Notes under the pieces: generated by a model | Databases searched by the model: none | What the model saw: the letters and a program-made list of their open reading frames with translations, nothing else | Told to the model about the DNA's origin: nothing | Shown: piece by piece, positions 34,162 through 39,475 of the stretch | How the letters are laid out: the number at the start of each line of letters is the position of its first letter | Position numbering within the stretch: position 1 is the stretch's first letter | Made by a program: the position numbers and the translations under genes | Source of the DNA: Methylotenera sp. | Lineage (GTDB): Bacteria > Pseudomonadota > Gammaproteobacteria > Burkholderiales > Methylophilaceae | Length of the DNA stretch: 39,475 nt | Assembly (NCBI GenBank): GCA_023259635.1 | Contig: JALRGX010000033.1 | Location: 1 to 39,475 of the forward strand | Reading direction: 5' to 3'

Positions 34162-34175
34162 TTGATTTTGGTCAA
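34162..34175 (-). promoter_or_regulatory. FNR/DNR-type box upstream of ubiTUV
   Basis: TTGATTTTGGTCAA is an FNR/DNR operator (TTGAT-N4-GTCAA). It stands directly before ubiT and shares its half-sites with the boxes at 23,340 and 23,653, as if one regulator controls all three units. With the box near -41, transcription would start about 34,127. Confidence 0.75.
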
Positions 34176-34406
34176 GTATTACTAGTTATATTTAAAAAGT
34201 CGTTTTAGCCATAATTTTTTTATGGATTTAATTAGCCTGAACTGCTCTCCAGACACATTAAATCGCAAGATGCCTAAGAATAATCCAATTTTGGTTTTAT
34301 CGACGATAGGATTCTTTGTTGTTGGTGTTGCGCTAAATAAGTGCTTTTTAGGGTAATTACCCTGTTGTTATGAAGGAAAAAATGAATATTTAGCTACGTT
34401 TTGGCT
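34176..34406. other. intergenic region right of ubiT
   Basis: AT-rich spacer with no gene between the ubiTUV control region and tRNA fragment copy 5. TACGTTTTGGCTA near 34,394 also occurs near 22,222, at the other end of the block; the meaning is unknown. Confidence 0.3.
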
Positions 34407-34482
34407 AAAAAAACCACATTGCTGTAAACTTTATTGTATATGGTGGCCGGGGGTAGCATCGAACTGCCGACACGTGGATTTT
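34407..34482 (-). repeat. tRNA-Phe 3' fragment, copy 5
   Basis: On the minus strand TTCAAAATCCACGTGTCGGC leads into AGTTCGATGCTACCCCCGGCCACCA (34,441-34,480), spanning anticodon loop to CCA. The terminator that should follow is recognisable but decayed (34,407-34,433, aligning with the hairpin of copy 4). The 5' half is absent. It bounds the 12-kb anaerobic block on the right. The 34,567-34,822 stretch beyond its arm has no gene apart from a terminator. Confidence 0.8.
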
Positions 34483-34566
34483 GAACTATAAAAATCATCA
34501 TTTATATATTGTTTTAGGCCCGTCTTCACTCGCCTATGTTCGCCAGAGTATGACAAAATTGTCACG
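34483..34566. repeat. element-end arm shared with 14,591-14,675
   Basis: Continuing rightward from tRNA copy 5, about 85 bases match those next to copy 1 at roughly 85 percent, including TTATATATTGTTTTAGG and TGACAAAATT. The match ends abruptly after GTCACG, suggesting a defined element end. A short frame here (34,481-34,663) is not credible as a gene. Confidence 0.7.
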
Positions 34567-34739
34567 GCAGTTTCTTGGACGTCACTTATTTAACGGAATG
34601 CTCGTGAGGTATTTGAAACGGTCTGATGCAGATAACGCCAGATGTCTATTTGTCACAGGATAATCCTTACAATATATTATGGCATCATTTCACTGGATAC
34701 CATGTGCATGCGACATATACCCAATTTCATGTCAGGCAT

Positions 34740-34776
34740 AAAAAGCCCGCTGACCAATTAAGGTCGAACGGGCTTC
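34740..34776 (-). terminator. terminator of the HAF autotransporter gene
   Basis: AAGCCCG (34,743-34,749) pairs with CGGGCTT (34,769-34,775), with an inner GACC/GGTC stem. On the minus strand the hairpin is followed by a T-run. Confidence 0.82.
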
Positions 34777-34822
34777 AATATGCCTAAGTTTTACATCCAG
34801 GCAATGGTAACAGTCCCATCCA

Positions 34823-36931
34823 TTAAAAGTTGGCGCGCAAGCCGGCTGTCACTCCCCAGGAAGCATCACCACCAGTAGTGGCAGTATTCGCCCCCACTGT
34901 TAAGGCAACATTGTTAGTTACGCGATGATCTACATCTATCGTGGCACGCATCCAGGTTTGCGTGATGCGTTTGCCTGGAAGATTAAAGCTCCATAGATCG
35001 ACTACGTTACCTTTCACGCCACTGGTGTTGTTCTCAAAGCGATGGGCAACTTCCGCACCTAGACGTAGATCTGTCGCGGTACTTAACGCTGTCTTGACCG
35101 CAGTGCCTGCACGCAGATCGTTGGTGGTCCAGGTGGACGCAGCAAAGTGCGCAGGAAAGCCTCCACCGGTCTCGGTGTAAGCATCCAGTTTAGATTTTAT
35201 CCAGGTGTAAGCCGCATATGGGCTGATGCTGAAACGGCCAATGGTTTTTGCATCTTTCCAGTCCAGTCTTGCACGTAATGCATAAACATTGGAGTTGGGA
35301 CTGGCATTGGAACTGTCCACCCCGGCGCCATTCATATAATGACGTGACATCTTGGAGTCAAACCGACCGTAGTATCCGGTAACGCTGGGTTGCAGGCCAT
35401 TATCAAATGCCTTGGCGCCTTCCATCAACAGATACTGGCCGTTGTAGCGGGCACTGCCATCCAGTGACAGGCTTTGTTGTGTCCAGGCTTGGCCGATACC
35501 AATGCCGAATCTGCTATTGCCAAAATCTTTACAGGCGCCTACTTCCGCTAACTCGGTATTGGTGCTGATACTGTTATGATGAGCCGCATCGGTCGTTGCC
35601 CAGGCGCAGGTGCCATTGTTATCGCTACGCGCCAGGCCGTTATCCAAGATAGATCGGTGATGGGCACCGAACAGGGTCATATTAGGCATGCCGGTTCCGG
35701 CCTGGATATTACGGCTGCCGGATTCGATCAGGCTGCTGTTAAAGGCAGCGAGGTCTACCAGAAGACCGCTGCCACTACCGTCACCATCAACGCGAGCCAG
35801 CCAGGCATGGCTAGCTTCATTATCGTCATAATAATTTCCAACTACTACATTACCATCAGCACTTACACCAGCCGCATAGTTGTCTATACTAGTTAAAAAA
35901 GTATCTGTCGGCGTTACACCGGCATCAGTTAACCAGGTGGCAATGGACTGCATACCGGTAGCGCTAGTCCAGCGGAAGGGCTCAGCATAGCCAAGATTAT
36001 TTGCGGAGGCTCCCACCACAACACCGCCATCAGACGAGACCGCTACAGCAATACTATTGTAACTGCCGCTACCGCTTGTATTCAGGAAGCCTAGACCGGT
36101 CATGCCTGTCGCACTGGACCAACGAAAGGCTTCCCTGTTGTCATTATTGTTCTGAGAGTACCCCACCACGATACTGCCATCACCCGAAACCGCGTTGGCC
36201 CAGCTATCGTAATACCCACTAGTCGTTCGAAGAAAACCTAAACCAATCATACTGCCGTTATTCCAGCGGAAAGCTTCATTATATCCCTCACCGTTTACAG
36301 AAATCCCAACCACAGTACTACCGTCGGCCGAGATCGCGTTGGCCCGACTGACGTAACGCCCACTACCTCCTGTATTCAGGAAGCCCAATCCGGTCATGGT
36401 GCCATTGTTCCAGCGAAAGGCTTCGGCATCACCATTATTATTCATGGAGTACCCAGCTACGTTACTGCCATCTGCAGAGACAGAAGTAGCCCAACTGTTG
36501 TAATTACCGCTGCCACTTGTATTAAGTGAACCTAAGCCTCTCATGCCAGTACCGCTGGTCCAGCGAAAGGCCTCCATATAATTATTATTGTTGCGAGAAG
36601 ATCCCACCACAACACTACCATCGCCTGAGACCGAATAAGAATAACTTTCGTTAACCACGCCCAAAAATTTCAAGCCTGTCATGGTACCGTTATTCCAGAG
36701 TGCGGCCTCATAGATGCCATTACTGTTTTCGAAAAAACCCACCGCAGTATTGCCATCAGCCGAGATCCCATTGACTGCGGTAGAAACGCTTGGCGCGTTA
36801 TTAAGTTCATCAAAGGTACCGGTTGCCTGAACTAGAGTGCTACCCAGACAGCTACAATAGATTGCAACAACCTTTAACCAAAGCTTATTTTGGAAATTAG
36901 TATTAAGAAGTAATTTCTGAGTAGTCTGCAT
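34823..36931 (-). CDS. HAF-repeat autotransporter
   Basis: A 702-residue surface protein. After a signal region (KVVAIYCSCLGSTLVQATG) come about seven tandem HAF-type repeats of roughly 45 residues, each with an AVSGDGSIVVGYS core, NNNDNREAFRW and TGMTGLGFLNTSGSG, covering about residues 45-390. The last roughly 280 residues form an autotransporter barrel (FGIGIGQAWTQQSLSLDGSARY, RLDWKDAKTIGRFSISPYAAYT, WGVTAGLRANF) with a terminal Phe. It is likely surface-exposed, perhaps adhesive; the ligand is unknown. Repeat units vary between copies, so it may expand or contract by recombination. It is divergent from the TetR gene. Confidence 0.88.
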   Translation of the reverse strand: MQTTQKLLLNTNFQNKLWLKVVAIYCSCLGSTLVQATGTFDELNNAPSVSTAVNGISADGNTAVGFFENSNGIYEAALWNNGTMTGLKFLGVVNESYSYSVSGDGSVVVGSSRNNNNYMEAFRWTSGTGMRGLGSLNTSGSGNYNSWATSVSADGSNVAGYSMNNNGDAEAFRWNNGTMTGLGFLNTGGSGRYVSRANAISADGSTVVGISVNGEGYNEAFRWNNGSMIGLGFLRTTSGYYDSWANAVSGDGSIVVGYSQNNNDNREAFRWSSATGMTGLGFLNTSGSGSYNSIAVAVSSDGGVVVGASANNLGYAEPFRWTSATGMQSIATWLTDAGVTPTDTFLTSIDNYAAGVSADGNVVVGNYYDDNEASHAWLARVDGDGSGSGLLVDLAAFNSSLIESGSRNIQAGTGMPNMTLFGAHHRSILDNGLARSDNNGTCAWATTDAAHHNSISTNTELAEVGACKDFGNSRFGIGIGQAWTQQSLSLDGSARYNGQYLLMEGAKAFDNGLQPSVTGYYGRFDSKMSRHYMNGAGVDSSNASPNSNVYALRARLDWKDAKTIGRFSISPYAAYTWIKSKLDAYTETGGGFPAHFAASTWTTNDLRAGTAVKTALSTATDLRLGAEVAHRFENNTSGVKGNVVDLWSFNLPGKRITQTWMRATIDVDHRVTNNVALTVGANTATTGGDASWGVTAGLRANF

Positions 36932-37127
36932 TTGTAAATAATTCTTTCTAAGCTATATATTCCACATGATTTGCCATAATTTACATTAAATTTATCAGAG
37001 AGAAATCACTAATATGTTCGGTAACTCTAGAAATAATATTTTATTTTTACCTTTAATTTCAAACAGTTGCATCACTACATGTGGAATGATTTAAAATGTT
37101 CGGTCTCGAATCAGAAGTTGATTAGAA

Positions 37128-37760
37128 ATGCACAAAAAAATTTTGCCTAAACTTAGAAACACCACCCAGCCTCCCCAGAATGAGGCTATGGATAACATCT
37201 TAGAAGCTGCAAATATTCTTATTAATCAGGGAACCCCCAACCTCACCGCACGAAAACTATCTCAGAAATCTGGATATTCTATCGGCGCGCTCTACCACTA
37301 TTTTCACAAAGCTGAACATGCTTTCATTTTGGTATTATTTAGAAGACGAGAAAAAAGGTTATATAAACAAATCGAGATCATTGATCAATTCGCCACCGAC
37401 AAGCCTCTCAGCAACCTGATAGAGCTTTTGGTTGACTCAGGATTAGCGGAATTTAACCGGATTAATAAAAATAAAAAGATGATTTTCGCTTTAGCAAAAA
37501 TAGCAATAAAGCTTTCCGAAAATCTTATAATGTTTGATAACGCTCTTTCGATCCTGGCCGACCCGCTTATTTCAGCTCGTAAAAGAAACACCACTGGTAC
37601 TTTTAGAGAAATTGAACGTGATGAATTAATTTTGCTTTTAAAGCTCGGCGTTATTGCACTAAGACGCCCTTTTTTAGAACAAAATCCTATTGCAGGCACT
37701 CAAAAACATCGTGATTTTGTCATTGACACCATGGTGCGTTTATTGGGAAATCAAGCTTAA
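37128..37760 (+). CDS. TetR-family transcriptional regulator
   Basis: A 210-residue repressor-type regulator. The N-terminal TetR helix-turn-helix covers about residues 20-65: AMDNILEAANILINQGTPNLTARKLSQKSGYSIGALYHYF, with the GALYHYF recognition signature. The C-terminal ligand domain is not recognisable. The DUF2127 membrane protein starts two bases after its stop, so they form an operon, and the autotransporter is divergent with about 200 bases between; either could be its target. Moderately AT-rich. Confidence 0.88.
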   Translation: MHKKILPKLRNTTQPPQNEAMDNILEAANILINQGTPNLTARKLSQKSGYSIGALYHYFHKAEHAFILVLFRRREKRLYKQIEIIDQFATDKPLSNLIELLVDSGLAEFNRINKNKKMIFALAKIAIKLSENLIMFDNALSILADPLISARKRNTTGTFREIERDELILLLKLGVIALRRPFLEQNPIAGTQKHRDFVIDTMVRLLGNQA

Positions 37761-37762
37761 GA

Positions 37763-38221
37763 ATGGCAAAAACTCTAAAAACAATTGCTTCCCTTAAGGC
37801 AATCCGCGGGAGCATGGCTTTTACAATTGGAGCGGGCCTGATTTGGGCACCTACAACCAAAGATCAATTTATCTGGGAGGATTATCCTGCACTGGTAGAA
37901 CTGCAATCATCATCTGCATTTAAAACTGCCATAAACTGGATTATAAGTTTTACAAATGAGCAGATAATCGCAATCGGTATATTAGCTTTTTCTCTAGGTA
38001 TTTTGCGCTGGGTTGAAGCAGTTGGAATCTGGATTAATAAGAGCTGGGCAGAATGGCTGGCTATTCTGACTGGCGTCATTTACATCCCATTTGAAATTAA
38101 TGAACTACTCTTTAGGTTCACCTGGTTAATGTTATTAATCCTATTCATGAACATCTTGATTGTTACTTATCTTATGTGGGTTCTACACCTAAAAAGACAA
38201 AAGGATATTGGATTGATCTAA
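37763..38221 (+). CDS. DUF2127 family membrane protein
   Basis: A 152-residue inner-membrane protein of the DUF2127 type. After LKAIRGSMAFTIGAGLIW come three further helices: IAIGILAFSLGILRWVEAVGIW, WLAILTGVIYIPFEINELL (with the family's YIPFEI-E-L core) and LMLLILFMNILIVTYLMWVL. The function is unknown. It is coupled to the TetR gene just upstream. Confidence 0.82.
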   Translation: MAKTLKTIASLKAIRGSMAFTIGAGLIWAPTTKDQFIWEDYPALVELQSSSAFKTAINWIISFTNEQIIAIGILAFSLGILRWVEAVGIWINKSWAEWLAILTGVIYIPFEINELLFRFTWLMLLILFMNILIVTYLMWVLHLKRQKDIGLI

Positions 38222-38236
38222 GCCTCCAGGGGATTT

Positions 38237-38290
38237 AAGTAAACTTAATTTAAATAGCGCCCAAGGACAGAATCAAAATGTTGATGATCG
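38237..38290 (-). repeat. degenerate tRNA-Phe 3' fragment, copy 6
   Basis: The bases align with copy 2 along the unit: AAGTAAACTTAATTTAAAT, then a decayed acceptor end and CAGAATCAAAATG in place of CAGAATCGAACTG. It is too decayed to stand alone, but position and collinearity support it. AATGCAGATCACAA beside it (38,297-38,310) is an exact match to 15,724-15,737 beside copy 2. Confidence 0.55.
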
Positions 38291-38310
38291 CTTTTCAATG
38301 CAGATCACAA

Positions 38311-38343
38311 AAGAAAAAGGACTCAGATTTTTCCGAGTCCTTT
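38311..38343 (-). terminator. terminator after the tRNA-Ile fragment
   Basis: GGACTC (38,319-38,324) and GAGTCC (38,335-38,340) form a stem flanked by A- and T-runs. On the minus strand it directly follows the tRNA CCA end, so it is the former terminator of that tRNA. Confidence 0.8.
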
Positions 38344-38349
38344 ATTATT

Positions 38350-38395
38350 TGGTGGCCCCCCTGTGAGTCGAACACAGCACCAACGGATTATGAGT
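38350..38395 (-). repeat. 3' half of a tRNA-Ile(CAU)-like gene
   Basis: On the minus strand it runs from the anticodon loop CTCATAA through TCCGTTGGTGCTGTG, TTCGACT, CACAG to GGGGGGCCACCA. The T-arm stem and CCA are intact and resemble tRNA-Ile2 with a CAU anticodon. The sequence to its right does not contain the 5' half, so it is a fragment, not a tRNA gene. The 38,396-38,615 stretch has no gene. Confidence 0.8.
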
Positions 38396-38615
38396 ACAAG
38401 TGAGTAATCACTATCGTCGCAGAAAGCCACAGAATTGTAAGTAATTTTTTGACTGGCTCTGCATTGTACTTTTCAAACCGAACCTATACCGAAATTTTTG
38501 TACAAAGTTGCAGCTATTTATGACGTAAAAACCATTAAAATCAATCAGTTGTGACTACCGCTCTCCGAACCGAACCCGATCCTGAGTTGGAATGCGAGAT
38601 TGGACTTCCCCGATC

Positions 38616-39164
38616 TCAGTAAACATTATCGACTCCATTGCCATTACCTCCGAGAACATTATCATCATCTTGCGATATCAAATTCTGATCGCTAGCATTA
38701 CTTGTCTCTGTGATATAAAGAAATCGCCACTCTGTATATTTTTCTTTATTGGCTAAAAATACTTCTAAGGCACCAAATCCGGTTTTTTTTAACGGCCTTC
38801 CATTACTAAAACTATAAATGCCAGCAATACCGCCTTGCTGAGTATATACCAAACCCCATTTATCCTGGCCAGTCAATGGGTCACGCCATGGCTTGCGCAA
38901 ATGACGTTTTACCGTGGGATACCGTGGATCTCTTAACAAGTCCTCCATTTTTTTAGGATATATTTTAAATCCACCTGGTGCAGCGTGATAATAGCTGCTG
39001 ATGGCAGCTATATACTGCTGCCCAATAAACAACAATTCACGTTCTTTTTCTCGCTGCTGCTCTACCTGAAAAATCATCGCGGCACCGCTAAGCGATAAAC
39101 CAATGAGCGCAATAATAAAAAGTATACCGAAATAGGTATATCCGTTATGACATTTATAATTCAC
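38616..39164 (-). CDS. pseudopilin-like type II secretion/pilus protein
   Basis: A 182-residue protein with a prepilin-type start: a short leader ending in Gly, then YTYFGILFIIALIGLSLSGAAMIF as the hydrophobic helix (about residues 10-33). The Glu usual at position 5 of the mature pilin is not present (Gly here), so it may be a minor pseudopilin. The rest, with YHAAPGGFKIYPKKMEDLL and LRKPWRDPLTG, resembles the GspG-like minor pilins of type II secretion or MSHA-type clusters. It is downstream of another pilin-like gene by five bases, so they are in one operon. Confidence 0.75.
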   Translation of the reverse strand: MNYKCHNGYTYFGILFIIALIGLSLSGAAMIFQVEQQREKERELLFIGQQYIAAISSYYHAAPGGFKIYPKKMEDLLRDPRYPTVKRHLRKPWRDPLTGQDKWGLVYTQQGGIAGIYSFSNGRPLKKTGFGALEVFLANKEKYTEWRFLYITETSNASDQNLISQDDDNVLGGNGNGVDNVY

Positions 39165-39169
39165 GATTA

Positions 39170-39475
39170 TTAGAAACTGTTATAGGCACTGCCATCTTGA
39201 GCCACTCCCTCTGCCCCACTAAAAATATCATACACTCCAGTCTGTGTAGAACCAGGATGGGGGACAGTAATCCATGTGTTACTACTGCCAGTAATAGGGT
39301 CTACTGGAATGGCTTTCAGGTAATGCCTTTGAACTAACTCGTTCAGATTCTCCGGGTAGCGATTATTATCCCCATAAAAATGCTCAATCGCCTCACGCAT
39401 TGTAGAAAGGTCATGCCTCAAAGATGTCTCTTTTGAATGATCAAGACTCACAAAATAATGTGGTGATACCAAAGT
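39170..39475 (-). CDS. GspG-like pseudopilin, N-terminus outside the window
   Basis: Partial at the right window edge. The 100 visible residues contain the region that follows the N-terminal helix in GspG-like proteins: SLRHDLSTMREAIEHFYGDN, RYPENLNELVQRHYLKAIPVDPITGSSNTW, then FSGAEGVAQDGSAYNSF at the C-terminus. The first visible Met is probably internal, since the hydrophobic prepilin helix is missing and must lie beyond the edge. It pairs with the pseudopilin-like gene just downstream. The cluster is probably type II secretion or an MSHA-type pilus. Confidence 0.8.
   Translation of the reverse strand, partial: TLVSPHYFVSLDHSKETSLRHDLSTMREAIEHFYGDNNRYPENLNELVQRHYLKAIPVDPITGSSNTWITVPHPGSTQTGVYDIFSGAEGVAQDGSAYNSF

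Noticed and set aside
14553-34480. tRNA-like T-arm and CCA sequences as functional tRNA genes
   Set aside because: In every copy the sequence beyond the anticodon loop fails to supply a D-arm or 5' acceptor strand, so none is a complete tRNA.
34481-34663. 60-codon plus-strand frame starting inside tRNA copy 5
   Set aside because: It lies over the tRNA fragment and the shared element arm, which explain the sequence; the match at copy 1 does not preserve it as a gene.
34823-36931. Repeated DNA in the autotransporter as a CRISPR or satellite array
   Set aside because: The repeats keep one reading frame and spell HAF protein repeats with variable bases; there are no constant repeats with unique spacers.

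Overview
The window looks like chromosome of a betaproteobacterium, probably a Nitrosomonadales/Methylophilaceae-type organism. This is inferred from the protein families and gene style; no rRNA or other taxonomic marker is present. Two parts differ in character. Positions 1 to about 14,500 carry mostly housekeeping genes: Fe superoxide dismutase, a ZnuD-like TonB receptor with a small histidine-rich exported protein, DgkA, YggX, PhoU, RpiA, IlvA, a beta-propeller lipoprotein, two convergent HD-GYP proteins, Apt, an NTF2-like protein and a small outer-membrane barrel. Positions 38,616 to the end hold pseudopilin-like genes.

Between about 14,500 and 38,400 lies a mosaic of gene blocks. The blocks are separated by six minus-strand copies of the 3' part of a tRNA, most like tRNA-Phe, several still followed by the tRNA's terminator hairpin. 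A seventh fragment, the 3' half of a tRNA-Ile(CAU)-like gene, sits at 38,350. The better-preserved fragments start near the anticodon loop, as expected of tyrosine-recombinase attachment sites. No integrase is visible. The blocks are: a LigB-type dioxygenase (14.6-15.6 kb); an outer-membrane channel-like protein (15.6-16.9 kb); exported glutathione peroxidase, a Cys-containing exported protein, a diguanylate cyclase relic, an FeS photolyase-like protein and a C-terminal processing protease (16.9-22.1 kb); a 12-kb anaerobic-metabolism block (22.1-34.4 kb); and a HAF-repeat autotransporter, TetR regulator and DUF2127 protein (34.5-38.2 kb).

The 12-kb block is the most interesting part. A DNR/FNR-type regulator lies in an apparent operon with pdxST (oxygen-independent PLP synthesis). 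FNR-type boxes lie upstream of the regulator, upstream of a divergent DGC-domain gene, and upstream of ubiTUV (oxygen-independent ubiquinone hydroxylation). Between them is a compact operon with a 24-codon pqqA, then pqqD and pqqE, a 33-codon membrane peptide, a PuuD-like membrane protein, and paralogs of SerC and PyrD. pqqB and pqqC, the oxygen-using PQQ steps, are absent from the window. The SerC paralog lacks the usual phosphoserine-binding residues, and the PyrD paralog lacks the catalytic Ser/Cys loop and orotate-binding Asn motifs. I infer a candidate undescribed PqqA-derived (RiPP) cofactor pathway, possibly oxygen-independent, carried with other oxygen-independent cofactor routes.
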